Positions 1 through 10,974 of a stretch of DNA of 64,000 nt are shown here, in pieces (position 1 is the stretch's first letter; every line of letters starts with the position of its first letter). The DNA is from Raphanus sativus. Its lineage: Eukaryota > Streptophyta > Magnoliopsida > Brassicales > Brassicaceae. Location of the stretch: positions 19,012,293-19,076,292 of the forward strand of contig NC_079514.1 of the NCBI RefSeq assembly GCF_000801105.2, written 5' to 3'. Both the position numbers and the translations under genes were made by a program. Under the pieces are notes generated by a model. That model made no database searches, was not told the DNA's origin, and was given only the letters and a program-made list of their open reading frames with translations.

Positions 1-213
1 TATCTGCAGAATTAAAACCAGAAGCCGTACAGCTCTCAAAAATTCATCTGGAGGTATTCCTCGGAATTCAGACTCCCTGGAGCCTAATCCTACCAATACC
101 TCCGGGGGCACCACGCCACCAGGTCCCGAACAGGAACCTCCCTCGTCTCTTCATAACAAAGTTGTAGGAAGAGAGGATTGGAGAATTCCAATCACGCAAT
201 ACATCCTGGAGGG
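1..213 (+). pseudogene. Element A, spacer between RNase H and integrase
   Basis: A left-over piece of element A's pol. It matches about 5870-6085 of element B, including the TCCGGGGGC and GAGAGAGGATTGGAGAAT stretches. This part of Tat polyproteins is poorly conserved and has no known catalytic role. It is cut off from the rest of integrase, which resumes at 9502, by the insertion of element B. Confidence 0.75.
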
Positions 214-218
214 AAAGA
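214..218. repeat. Target-site duplication AAAGA, left copy (right copy 9497-9501)
   Basis: AAAGA lies directly before the TG of the 5' LTR at 219 and again directly after the CA of the 3' LTR at 9496. A perfect 5-bp duplication is the normal footprint of LTR-retrotransposon integrase and fixes the ends of element B. Confidence 0.95.
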
Positions 219-789
219 TGTTGGGCCCAAATATGACCCTCTAGCTAGTGATAGACAATAAGAAATGATAACGGGCCGCGAAAGGCCCATCATGAATTCA
301 ATCTTCAAAAACAGCTAAGTCAGATCCGGAGGCTGTGAGCTGGAGATGTTCATCAGAGAGGTCAAGGAAAAGAGGCAGCTCGTTGACAAGTAAACAGGCG
401 CAGGACCCGGTCAAAGAGGTAGCTCGTGGACAAATAAATAGGCGCATGACCCGGTCAAAGGGGAGCTTTTACAAATCCCTCAAATCACGGAGGGGATCTC
501 GGGAACCAGTTGGCTACGATCAAGCGGGACCTGAGGCTATTTAAAGAAGACATCAAACAATAATTAAGGGATCCGCATTCTCTACGATTCATAAGCAATA
601 GCTCTCAAATTCATTACTTTCCTTGTAAACGTTATAAACATCTCTTGTATACAATTCTTACAAAAATATCAATAAATCATTCATTCATTCTACAAAGTTC
701 TTACGGGATTCAGCTCACGTAATCTTTCCCTAATCTTTCCCTAATCTTAACCTGATCTCAAAACCAGGAGGTAAGTTTAATCCCTCACA
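219..789 (+). repeat. 5' LTR of element B
   Basis: Starts TGTTGGGCCC and ends CTCACA. Against the 3' LTR (8926-9496), the same length with no indels, I see about seven substitutions in 571 bp, mostly transitions. A TATA-like TATTTAAAG lies at about 538-546. Short reading frames inside the LTR are not genes. Confidence 0.95.
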
Positions 790-810
790 ATTGGCGCCGT
801 CTGTGGGGAC
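790..810 (+). promoter_or_regulatory. Primer binding site of element B
   Basis: TTGGCGCCGTCTGTGGGGAC directly follows the 5' LTR. The TGGCGCC start pairs with a tRNA 3' end (GGCGCCA). This block is highly conserved in Tat-lineage elements. I do not assign the primer tRNA with certainty. Confidence 0.8.
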
Positions 811-879
811 GAAACAATGGAATCCCTTACTCCAACTTAAGGATGAATCCAGTCGATCAGACAACAAATTCATCTAACC

Positions 880-1115
880 GATGAACAGTATCCCGGTGAA
901 CAGTACTCGTATGAACAGTACTGGAAGAACAATATCTCGATGAACAGTATCTCGGTGAACAGTATCTCGATGAATAGTATCTCGATGAACAGTATCCCGA
1001 TGAACAGTATCCCGATGAACAGTATCCCGATGAACAGTACTCGGATGAACAGTACTGGAAGAACAGTATCTCGATGAACAGTATCTCGATGAACAGTATC
1101 TCGATGAACAGTGCT
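880..1115 (+). repeat. 15-bp minisatellite with ATGAACAGT core in the gag leader
   Basis: About fifteen copies of a unit like GATGAACAGTATCTC run between the primer site and gag. Most spacings are 15 bp, so one frame reads as repeats of Met-Asn-Ser-Ile-Ser. Variants carry TACTGGAAG or CCCG in place of CTCG. The same core fills 63640-64000 in an unrelated element, on the opposite sense relative to transcription. Confidence 0.9.
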
Positions 1116-3034
1116 GGAGCAGCCAACACGAGAACCTCCAGTGGGATCGATCCAGGGCTCCCAGCCCTCGTTACCCCTCAGCACCAACCTGCTCCGAACC
1201 AGACGGAGGCTCAGCTCTCTGAGATCCGTCGCATGATGATGCAGCTGGTAGAAAAAGCTCAAGAAGGTGAGCGTACAATGCAACTGCTAGCCGCTCGGCA
1301 GCAACGATTCGAAGAGGTCACTAGATCTCTAACCGCAACAACCCAACCACCGCAACGTCAGGGCTCGGGAGTGACCTTCCGAGATCGAATAACTGACCCC
1401 TCGTTCCCTCGAGGACGTCTCGACTTTTCCTTGATAACAGGGACCAGCTTTCCAAACGCCTCATGTTAGAACAGTTCCCGTGCTCAGTCCACCCCTCACC
1501 AGTGCTATGGGAAGCAACATAGCATCGACTAGCTCTATTCCCGATCAGGTTACTGGTCAGAGCGCTCGCTTACCTCCTCCACCACCTATTCTTAGGTCAG
1601 GAGAAGGAGTATCCGACCCGTCCGGGGGCAGAACGTCAGCTCCGGTGTTTCGGGCCAGAAACCTAAACACGAATCCGGGCGAACATCAAAGGACGGATGC
1701 TGATCCTACAGCTCGCCCCACTAACCTAACTCGTCAAAATAACCCAATAGCCAGTGAGCAAATGAGCCCACCGAGCACTTGGAAAAATGATCGAACACGA
1801 TTCCATCAGGGACCTGTTTGCCAGGTACATGTTCGTCAGGTACCTAACGATGACCTGACTGTCCTACCTCTAGAGGGACCTGAGGCTATTCGTAGATATA
1901 TGGAGCAGACTCACGCAGCTCTCCAAAAGCTGGGTGCTCAAGTCCACAAGGCAACGAGCTCAGCTCCCGAAATCGAGAGCTTGATCGAAGAGACCTGTGG
2001 AACTCCATTCACTGACAGAATTGCCAACTCTTACATAAGAGACACCCGAAAAATTAGGATCCCCGAATACGACGGGACCTCAGACCCAAAGGCTTACCTG
2101 AGAGCCTTCCGGTTAGCTATCGTGAAAGCTCACTTTACAAAAGAAGAATGCGAAGCAGGTTACTGCAGGACATTCGCCGAAAATCTAGTCGGAACAGCCC
2201 TCGAATGGTTCTCTGGTCTCGAACCAAATTCGATAGATAGCTTCGACCAGTTAAGCAACGCTTTCATGAAGCAATACTCGACTCATATCCTAAAGCAAGC
2301 ATCCGAGGCTGACCTCTGGAAAATCAGACAGGGAGTGGGAGACTCACTACGAGCCTACATCGAAAAATCCATTTTACCAGGTCGCCATCGAGGCTCTCAG
2401 AAGAGCTCTCTGGTATAAATCGAAACTTTGGTCGGAGCTAACGCTCAATCCTCCCCCAACTATCGACGATGCTCTTCATAAAGCGTCTAGATACGTCACC
2501 TTGGAAGAGGAAACAACTGCACTGGATAAGATCCACAAGAAACCCCAGAATCACCCGAAAGGTGAAGCCTCAGAAGCAAAAGAACCTCATAAAAAGGGGA
2601 ACTCTCGAAACAATCAGACCCAGGGAGAACATTCCTATGCAATCGAGGAAGATAAGGAAGAAAAACCTATCGCCGCAGCAAACAAAATTCCCTGGTCAAA
2701 AGGATATGATGAGAACAAACACTGCTCTTATCACGATCGGAAATGGCACTCAACTGAGGAATGTTGGGACCTCCAACGACAATTGGCAGCTAAATTCGCA
2801 GCCGGAGAAATAAAGGGAGTGGACCTTAAAAAGCCACCACCTTATCAGAAAAGAGGTCCCAGAGACACCTCTCCAAAGCGCGATAGGTCACCTGAGAAGG
2901 AGACCGATTCGCCACTTCCAGCTCCCAAGAAAAGAGTCGATATGATTCTTGGAAAATTCCCCCAAGGAAAAAGTTTACAAGTCGAAGCTCTCTTGAGCAA
3001 ACCGTCCCCTCAATCGAGCCCCAACTCAAGGTGA
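1074..3034 (+). pseudogene. gag of element B, broken
   Basis: Retrotransposon gag: capsid-type core plus nucleocapsid. The core lies at about 2047-2400, with typical Tat features (RIPEYDGTSDP, then ALEWFSGLEP and a FDQLSNAF helix). A zinc-knuckle-like C..H..H..C lies at about 2720-2770 (CSYHDRKWHSTEEC). The frame is broken three ways: a stop at 1467-1469, a frame change before 1480, and another at about 2395-2500, giving pieces at 1074-1469, 1480-2418 and 2501-3034. A basic, lysine-rich tail (2850-3030) follows the knuckle. Not functional as it stands. Confidence 0.85.
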
Positions 3035-3174
3035 ACTGTATCCTTGGAGGATCAGATATATGTCAAGACTCCGTCAACTCCATTAAGAATCACGTACGGA
3101 AGGCTGTGTCTAACACTGGACCTAAGCCTCCTAACCCCGAGTCCAATACTAAGATTTCTTTCTAGGAAAGCGAG

Positions 3175-3640
3175 ACCTCAAACCTTGACAGACCTCACGA
3201 TGACGCGCTGATCGTCACCCTGAACATCGCAGGATATGAGGTCTCTAAACTCATGATAGACACAGGAAGCTCTGTTGACCTTATTTTCTACAACACCCTA
3301 AAAGGGATGGAAATAGACGACTACGAAATTATTGACCAAAAAGCTAATCCCGTAGGCTTTTCCGGAGAAACAACTACCTCATTGGGAACTATTAAGATCC
3401 CAATTATAGCTGGCGGAATCATGAAAATGATGAATTTCATAGTCATCGACAGACCTTCTCCGTTTCACACGATCCTAGGAAGACCTTGGATCCATAAGAT
3501 GAAAGCAGTAGCTTCAACTTATCACCAATGTGTGAAATTCCCGACACCTGAAGGGATATCTACCGTGCATGGTAACCAAAAGATCTCCAGGATCTGTTAC
3601 CTGGGAGGATTCGAAATTCTCAAAGAATCACCCCAATAGC
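3175..3640 (+). pseudogene. Aspartic protease domain of element B
   Basis: A retropepsin-like domain that would cleave the Gag-Pol polyprotein. The catalytic motif IDTGSSVDLIF is at about 3256-3288 and the second conserved block ILGRPWIHKMKA at about 3472-3507. This piece is open from 3253 to a TAG at about 3637. It is separated from gag and RT by frame changes. An upstream in-frame TAG at about 3163 shows it is not continuous with gag. Confidence 0.85.
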
Positions 3641-3744
3641 AATTACAGATCCAGGAGGGTCGTGAGATACAACAGAATATTCGAGGTCCCCCTAAGAACC
3701 TCACCGAGCAAGTTAGTATCGACGACTCAAATCCTGAAAAGCAA

Positions 3745-5590
3745 GTGAGTATCGGATCCGAGCTACCTCTCGGGACTAAGAAGGAGCTCATCGACTTTCT
3801 AAAAAGCAACGTCGGAACTTTTGCATGGACCACCAGTGACATGAAGGGTATAAACGCCGACGTCACTACTCACAAGCTTAATGTAGACCCCACTTTCAAA
3901 ACGATCAAACAAAAGCGTCGCAAGCTAGGCCTAGAAAAGGCTCAAGCTGTTAACGACGAGGTTTACCGACTTACGAAAGCTGGGTCCATTCGTGAGGTAC
4001 ATTACCCAGACTGGCTAGCTAATCCAGTAGTTGTAGAAAAGAAGAACGGGAAATGGAGTCTGTGTAGATTTCACCGACCTAAATAAAGCTTGTCCGAAAG
4101 ATAGCTTCCCGTTACCTCACATCGATCGTTTGGTCGAGGCCACTGCTGGCCACCAGCTCCTGTCCTTCATGGATGCCTTTTCAGGGTACAATCAAATCAT
4201 GATGGATCCCGACGATCAAGAGAAACTGCATTCATAACTGAATGAGGGACCTATTGCTATAAGGTCATGCCATTCGGTTTAAAAAATGATAGAGCTACCT
4301 ATCAAAGGCTAGTGAATAAAATGTTCGCTGGCCAGCCCGGGAAAACCATGGAGGTCTATATTGATGATATGCTAGTCAAATCCTCAATTGGAGAAAACTA
4401 CATTTCCCACCTAAGGGAATGCTTCGATATCCTCAACAAATACGATATGAAGCTCAACCCTGCTAAGTGCATCTTCGGGGTACCTTCAAGCGAGTTCCTC
4501 GGCTACCTCGTAACCGAAAGAGGCATCAAAGCCAACCCGAAACAGATAGCTACCTTTCTGAAAATACCGTCACCTAAGACAACCAGAGAGGTACAGAGAT
4601 TGCCTGGACGAATCACAGCATTAAATCGATTCATATCCAGGTCCACCGATAAGTGCCTCCCATTCTACAAACTTTTAAAAAATAATAAGAAGTTCTTATG
4701 GGACGAGAAGTGCGAGGAAGCCTTCAAGCAATTGAAAGCTTACCTCTCCGAACCTCCCATCTTGGCCAAACCAGTAATGGGAGAACCACTGTATCTGTAC
4801 CTCGCTGTGTCAACCGCTGCAGTTAGTGGTGTGCTGGTACGAGAAGAGCAAAACGAGTAAAGACCTGTCTATTATACCAGCAAGAGTCTGATAGACGCCG
4901 AAACTAGATACCCTACTATGGAAAAACTAGCTCTAGCTGTCGTAACAGCTGCCAGAAAATTGCGACCTTATTTCCAATCGCACTCAATCGTCGTAATGAC
5001 TTCACAACCATTGCGAACAATTTTGCACAGCCCTAGCCAATCATGACGATTTGCTAAATGGGCAATAGAGCTCAGTGAATACGATATCGAGTATAGACCT
5101 CGAGCAGCAGCAAAAGCTCAGGTCCTTGCCGATTTCATAATCGAGCTAGCTTGCGAACAACTAGACTTGGAAACGGAAGCTCCGAAGTGGAGTCTGTACA
5201 TTGACGAGCCTCGCCAAGACAAGGTTCCGGCATCGGTCTAAGGCTGACCTCCTCAGCTGGAGAAACCATCCAACAATCCTACAGGCTCGTATTCAGCGCT
5301 TGAGGATGAATACGAAGCATTAATTGCAGGATTAAAACTCGCCCTAAGCCTCATAATTCGAGAGCTGAACACTTATAGTGATTCACATCTTGTAGCTAGC
5401 CAGTTCCGTGGCGAGTATGAAACAAGAGACGAAAGAATGGGGGCATACCTAGAAGTTGTCCGGAACCCCACTAAGCAGTTCAACAGATTTGAACTAACGA
5501 GGATCCCACGAGGAGAGAACTCCTCAGCAGACGCGCTGGCTGCTTTAACGTCAGCATCAGACCCCCTCGTAAAACGGATCATACCTGTAA
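3745..5590 (+). pseudogene. Reverse transcriptase, RNase H and second RNase H of element B
   Basis: RT motifs are clear: the N-terminal block (GTFAWTTSDMKGI) near 3817, the FPLPHIDRLV region near 4110, MPFGLKN at 4267, and the catalytic YIDDM at about 4360. A gypsy RNase H follows (YYTSKSLIDAETRYPTMEK, about 4873-4929). A second, archaeal-type RNase H lies at about 5185-5570 (YEALIAGL, YSDSHLVASQ, ADALAAL). Damage includes a frame break near 4065-4090, TAA at 4858, TGA near 5045 and a stop at about 5240. The pair of RNase H domains assigns the element to Tat. Confidence 0.85.
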
Positions 5591-5938
5591 AGGGAATCGA
5601 AAAGCCAAATATCGACATAGCTACCAAAGCTGAGATCGATAGCAAGCCGAAAGAGCAAACGGAAGGTAGCTACCCCCAGACGGTAGCAACCCAAGTTCTT
5701 ACAACCTACTGGTTCCCAAAAACCAGAATTCGTAGCTTTAAAAAGCATACCTCCGGGGGCAAGATCCAGACCTCGGATTCACCTGTCCACGCAGCAAGGA
5801 CCAGGAGTCGTTCTGCTTTTGAAATCGCATCCGAAGAAACGACCCAGACTCCGGAGAACAACACCAGAACTGGAGATATTCCTCAGAATTCAGACTCCTT
5901 CGAGCCTAATCCGACCAATATCTCCGGGGGCAATAAGA

Positions 5939-6010
5939 CATCAGGTCACGACACTCAGGGACCTGAACAAGACACATCAGGTCACGACACTCAGGGACCT
6001 GAACAAGACC
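5939..6010 (+). repeat. 33-bp tandem duplication in the RNase H-integrase spacer
   Basis: The stretch encoding TSGHDTQGPEQD is present twice in a row (33 bp, in frame). Element A (1-213) has a single diverged version, so the duplication arose in the element B lineage. Confidence 0.85.
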
Positions 6011-6084
6011 CACCCTCATCTCTTCATGACAAAATCATTGGGAGAGAGGATTGGAGAATACCGATCATGCAGTACATCTTGTAG

Positions 6085-7308
6085 GGTAAGATCCCCCTCC
6101 CCAATAAGTGGGAGGCCCGAAAACTCAAAGCATTAAGCGCAAGATACTGCATAATCGAGTCAGCCCTCCATAAATGAAGCATTTCCGGACCTTACCTAAA
6201 ATGCGTCAATGGCCTCGATGCTATCAATCTTATGAAAGAAATGCACGCATGCTCCTGAGGAAACCACTATGGGGGCAGAGCTCTAGCTATCCGAATCAAA
6301 AGACAAGGCTATTTCTGGTCTACCATTATCGCTGACTGCGAGGTTTACTCCTCTTCATGTGATAAATGCCAAATTCATGCACCGATTATACATCAGCCTG
6401 GGGATAAATTATCCTCAATATCCACTCAGTACCCGTTCATGAGGTGGTCCATGGACATCGTAGAACCACTCATAACGTCAGAAAGAGGAAGGCAGAAGCT
6501 ACGCTTCCTCTTGGTCTTGACAGACTACTTCACGAAGTGAATAGAAGCTGAAGCTTTCCAACAGATAACTAGATTCGAAGTCGAAGGATTTGTGTGGAAA
6601 GACATTGTCTGCCGCCACGGCGTCCCGTATGAGATCGTAACCGACAATGGAGGACAGTTCATTTCTCGCGACTTCAAAGCATTTTGCGACAAGTGGAATA
6701 TCCGCCTTACCTTCTCAACACCTCGACGACCTCAAGGTAACGGTTAGGCGGAGGCTGCTAATAACTCAATATTAGCAAACCTCAAGAAACGCCTCGGAAC
6801 CAACAAGAAAACCTGGTCTGAAAAGATACATGAAGTACTTTGGGCATGACGAACCACCCCGAGAAAGGCTACAGAGGAAACCCCTTTCTCTTTAGCCTAC
6901 GAAATGGAAGCTGTCGTTCCGGCGGAAACCTCCACTGGGAGCCTCCGTCGAGAGCTCTGTACGTTTGATCCCGAAGCTAACGACCAACTCTTATCAGACA
7001 GCTTCGATTTAATCGAGGAACGACAAGACCAAGTTTTGCTTCGGATTCAAAACTATCAGCAAGCAATGACTCAACATTACAGTTCCAAAGTCAGGCCCCA
7101 ACAATTCGTTGTAGGTGGCCTAGTACTTAGGAAAGTTTTCGAAGGAACCAAGGAACCATATGCTGGGAAACTAGGGACCAATTGGGAAGGTCCTTACCGG
7201 ATTATCCACGTGGTACGATATGGCGTCTATAAGCTCCTGAAGGTACGAACCGAGGTACCTGAAATCAGATCGTGTAATGCCACAAATCTGAAGAAATACT
7301 ATCATTAG
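6085..7308 (+). pseudogene. Integrase of element B, multiple stops
   Basis: Zinc-binding HHCC region, rve core and C-terminal domain are all recognisable by comparison with the better-kept copy at 9648-10715. Examples are CDKCQ near 6360, TDNGGQF near 6640 and [13 protein letters not shown] near 7160. In-frame stops lie near 6258 (TGA), 6538 (TGA where the relative has Trp), 6747 (TAG where the relative has Gln) and 6847 (TGA). These look like C-to-T/G-to-A changes, as expected from decay of methylated cytosines. Only 6904-7308 (134 codons) is open. Confidence 0.85.
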
Positions 7309-7510
7309 GTACTTAAATTCCTCGAATTATGTTAGCCTTGACCCCTTGACTGGGTACGTAGGCAATTGTGTTATGAGTGTAACCCTAATCTCATTTTAAC
7401 ACTATTTCCACCATGGCGAAAGGGGGCATATGTTAGAGAACATATAGCCCAAACAGCGATTGTATGATTATTGTGATACCATGTATCCTATTATCAATAA
7501 AGCAATTATC

Positions 7511-8060
7511 TTCGATACCTTGACCTTCGAACTAACTCAGGTCTCTACGAACCTGAACCTAAGGTCTTAAAATCCTTCGAACAAATTCAGGTCTCAATGA
7601 ACCTGAACCTAAGGTCTTAAAACCCTTCGAACAAATTCAGGTCTCAATGAACCTGAACCTAAGGTCTTAAAACCCTTCGAACAAATTCAGGTCTCAATGA
7701 ACCTGAAACTAAGGTCTTAAAATCCTTCGAACAAATTCAGGTCTCAATGAACCTGAACCTAAGGTCTTAAAACCCTTCGAACAAATTCAGGTCTCAATGA
7801 ACCTGAAACTAAGGTCTTAAAACCCTTCAAGCAATATCAGGTCTCGACGAACCCGGACCTAAGGTCTTAAAATCCTTACCAAATCTCTAAGGTCTTAAAA
7901 TCCTTACCAAATCTCCAAGGTCATAAAATCCTTGTCAATTCTCCAAGGTCTTAAAATCCTTACCAAATCTCTAAGGTCTTAAAATCCTTATCAAATCTCC
8001 GAGGTCTTAAAATCCTCATCAAATCACAAAGGTCTTAAAATCCTAAGCAAGTCTCAACGG
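7511..8060 (+). repeat. 3' UTR tandem repeats of element B (50-bp, then about 28-bp units)
   Basis: AAGGTCTTAA recurs exactly every 50 bp from 7561 to 7861 (six intervals), with TTCGAACAAATTCAGGTCTC between copies. From 7861 the unit shortens to about 27-28 bp (AAGGTCTTAAAATCCTTACC). Element A has only the short unit at the matching place. Tat elements are known for a hypervariable, repeat-bearing 3' region between pol and the LTR. Confidence 0.93.
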
Positions 8061-8508
8061 ATCTTAAAATCCCACAAACAAATTCAGGTTCCCAAGAACC
8101 CCCTCCTAAGGTCTTCAGAGTAGCTCAGGTTCCTAAAAACCCGGAGCTAATCTCAATGTTTCAGGAACTCTTTCTAAGGATCCTCGTAATCGAATGTACT
8201 CGAAATCTTCGAGACCTGATAAGTCATTGGACATTGTATATAATAATCACGATACATGTCCTAACCAAAACTTCCACTTGACAAAAGTCAATCTCATCCA
8301 AGAAACGATCAAACCAAGTCAAATGACTTAATATGAAAAACAAAACCGAAATTTGAATAAAAGGGTTTAAAAGCCTCCTAGGCTAACGAGGGTTCAGAAG
8401 ACCCTAAGGTTTAAAAGCCTCCTCAGGCTATAAGTCTGAAACGTAAACAAAGCCCATTGGGCAAAAGTCATGAAAAGCAACATTACAATTCAAAAAGAGC
8501 TGCAGCTC

Positions 8509-8800
8509 TTAGCCATCATTATCACGGGAGCTCATCCCGACATCCTTGTCTCCCTCGACTGGATCACTTTCTTTGGCTGGATCTCCCTCATCTGCCTCTT
8601 TGTCATCGCCCATCTGGGACGTCTCGACTGGAGCTGAATCAGGACCCACCAAACCTAAGTTAGAACCATACTCTCCAGAAAAGGATAGATTAAACATGTT
8701 AATCTCGAAAGTACCTGAACTCTCTGAGAATCGAGGAATGGGAAGCTTGCTGGCCGAGAAGTCGGATACTTGCTCCTTTTCATACGCAATCGTAGCCATC
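8509..8800 (-). pseudogene. Remnant of the antisense gene in element B
   Basis: Minus-strand frame matching the C-terminal end of element A's antisense gene (shared: AYEK.QVSDFS, LSESSGTFE, NMFNLSFSGE and GSNLGLVG). Upstream of about 8800 the similarity stops and the sequence jumps to the equivalent of about 14505 in element A, next to the LTR. Roughly 2.5 kb holding exons 1-3 and most of exon 4 is therefore missing. No promoter or start of this gene remains. Confidence 0.85.
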
Positions 8801-8925
8801 AGATTAAGCAAAAGAAATCTTCAATAAAGATAACTGTTGCTCGAGATCTCAACAAAAAGATTGATGCTCGGCGGCAAGGTCTAGCTTCCGAGATAAGGAA
8901 TCTTATCTCGAAAGCTGGGGGCAAC

Positions 8926-9496
8926 TGTCGGGCCCAAATATGACCCCCTAGCTAGTGATAGACAATAAGAAATGATAACGGGCCGCGAAAGGCCCATCAT
9001 GAATTCAATCTTCAAAAACAGCTAAGTCAGATCCGGAGGCTGTGAGCTGGAGATGTTCATCAGAGAGGTCAAGGAAAAGAGGCAGCTCGTTGACAAGTAA
9101 ACAGGCGCAGGACCCGGTCAAAAAGGTAGCTCGTGGACAAATAAATAGGCGCAGGACCCGGTCAAAGGGGAGCTGTTACAAATCCCTCAAATCACGGAGG
9201 GGATCTCGGGAACCAGTTGGCTACGATCAAGCGGGACCTGAGGCTATTTAAAGAAGACATCAAACAATAATTAAGGGATCCGCATTCTCTACGATTCATA
9301 AGCAATAGCTCTCAAATTCATTACTTTCCTTGTAAACGTTATAAACATCTCTTGTATACAATTCTTACAAAAATATCAATAAATCATTCATTCATTCTAC
9401 AAAGTTCTTACGGGATTCAGCCCACGTAATCTTTCCCTAATCTTTCCCTAATCTTAACCTGATCTCAAAACCAGGAGGTGAGTTTAATCCCTCACA
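8926..9496 (+). repeat. 3' LTR of element B
   Basis: TGTCGGGCCC...CTCACA, 571 bp, preceded by the purine tract GCTGGGGG (8914-8921) and followed by the target duplication AAAGA. A near-identical partner is at 219-789. Confidence 0.95.
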
Positions 9497-9647
9497 AAAG
9501 ACTCCACCCAATAAATGGGAAGCTCGAAAGCTCAAAGCATTAAGCGCGAGATATTGCGTAACTGAATCCGTCCTCCTCAAACGAAGCATTTCCGGACCTT
9601 ACCTAAAATGCGTCCATGGTCTCGTTGCTATGAGACTCATGAAATAA

Positions 9648-10715
9648 ATGCACGACGGTTCCTGCGGGAACCACTCTGGAGGAAGAGCTCTAGCCATCAG
9701 AATCAAAAGACAAGGATATTTCTGGCCCACCATTATTGCAGATTGTGAGGCCTATTCCTCTTCATGCGACAAATGCCAGAGGCATGCACCGATTATACAC
9801 CAACCTGCGGAAAAGATGTCTAACATATCCGCCCCTTATCCATTTATGAGATGGTCCATGGATATCGTGGGACCACTAGTACCATCAGGAAGTGGAAAGA
9901 AGAAGTTACGCTTCCTCTTAGTCCTAACAGACTACTTCACGAAATGGATAGAAGCTGAAGCTTTCCAACAGATAACCAGAGTCGAGGTCGAGCAATTCGT
10001 ATGGAAAGAAATCGTGTGTAGACACGGCGTCCCATACGAAATCGTAACTGACAATGGAGGACAATTCATATCCCACGATTTCAAAATATTTTGTGACAAG
10101 TGGAATATTCGCCTGACCTTCTCATCACCTCGCCGACCTCAAGGTAACGGACAGGCGGAGGCTGCTAATAAATCAGTATTAGCAAACCTCAAGAAACACC
10201 TTGGAACCCAGAAGGAACTATGGTCAGAAAAGTTACTTGAAGTACTTTGGGCATGTCGGACCACCCCACGAAAAGCTACAGAAGAAACTCCTTTCTCCTT
10301 AGCATATGGGATGGAAGCTGTCGTTCCAGCTGAAACCATTGCTGGTAGCCTCCGCCGGGAACTCTGTACGTCCAATCCCGCAGCTAATGATCAGCTACTA
10401 ACCGACAGCCTCGATCTAATCTAGGAAAGACGGGACCGAGCGTTGATTCGCATTCAGAACTATCAGCAAGCAATGGCACGACAGTACAATTCCAAAGTCA
10501 GGCTCCGGCAGTTCGCTGTAGGTGACCTAGTACTTAGGAAAGTTTTCGAAGGAACCAAAGAACCAGATGCTGGGAAGTTAGGAACCAACTGGGAAGGTCC
10601 CTACCAGATCATCCACGTGGTACGACCTGGCGTTTACAAGCTCCGAAAGGTGCGAACCGGGGTACCTGAAATCAGATCGTGGAATGCCACGAATCTTAAG
10701 AGATATTATCATTAG
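9648..10715 (+). pseudogene. Integrase of element A, nearly intact
   Basis: Integrase joins element cDNA to host DNA. Visible from the N-terminus: the H/H zinc part ([11 protein letters not shown]), C-x2-C (CDKCQ), the rve core with the first Asp in WSMDIVGPL, the second in VTDNGGQF, and the Glu in [10 protein letters not shown], then a C-terminal [16 protein letters not shown] block. Reading is open from 9648 to a TAG at 10422-10424, then resumes in the same frame to 10715. A frame break or stop also lies just before 9648, after MRLMK. Apart from these lesions the catalytic triad is complete, unlike the matching region of element B. Confidence 0.85.
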
Positions 10716-10974
10716 GTACCTAAAATTCCTGAACTACGTTAGGCTTGATCCCTTGACTGGGTACGTAGGCAACTCCGTTATGAGTGCAGCCCCAACCTCA
10801 TTTCAATACTTCGTTCACTATAATCAAAGGGGGCATATGTCTGATTAAAATCACATAGCCCACACAGCAAGTGTATGATCGTTATAATACAGTAATTGTA
10901 TGATTACTATGATACCATGTATCCAATTATCAATAAAGAAATTATTCTCGATATCTCAATTCTTTAACAAAACA

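Larger units (their letters stand above)
219..9496 (+). mobile_element. Nested Tat-lineage Ty3/gypsy retrotransposon, element B
   Basis: A complete 9278-bp insertion with 571-bp LTRs (219-789 and 8926-9496), TG...CA ends, an AAAGA duplication, a primer site after the 5' LTR and a purine tract before the 3' LTR. Order: gag, protease, RT, RNase H, second (archaeal-type) RNase H, integrase, 3' tandem repeats. The second RNase H is diagnostic of the Tat lineage. All coding domains carry frameshifts or stops. Compared with element A, most of the antisense gene is deleted, leaving only its last exon end (8509-8800). The LTRs differ at only about seven positions by eye, so the insertion is young even though the coding region is dead. 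Confidence 0.93.

Noticed and set aside
335..544. Open frame inside the LTR of element B (repeated at 9042-9251)
   Set aside because: It lies wholly inside the LTR in both copies, is basic/low complexity and has no family resemblance; chance frame in a repeat.
857..1283. Minus-strand open frames over the GAACAGT array
   Set aside because: The 15-bp period keeps several frames open on both strands; the peptides are only translated minisatellite.
7561..8060. Array that superficially looks like a CRISPR (regular repeats and spacers)
   Set aside because: The intervening segments are themselves repeated, the locus is inside a plant retroelement, and no cas genes exist.
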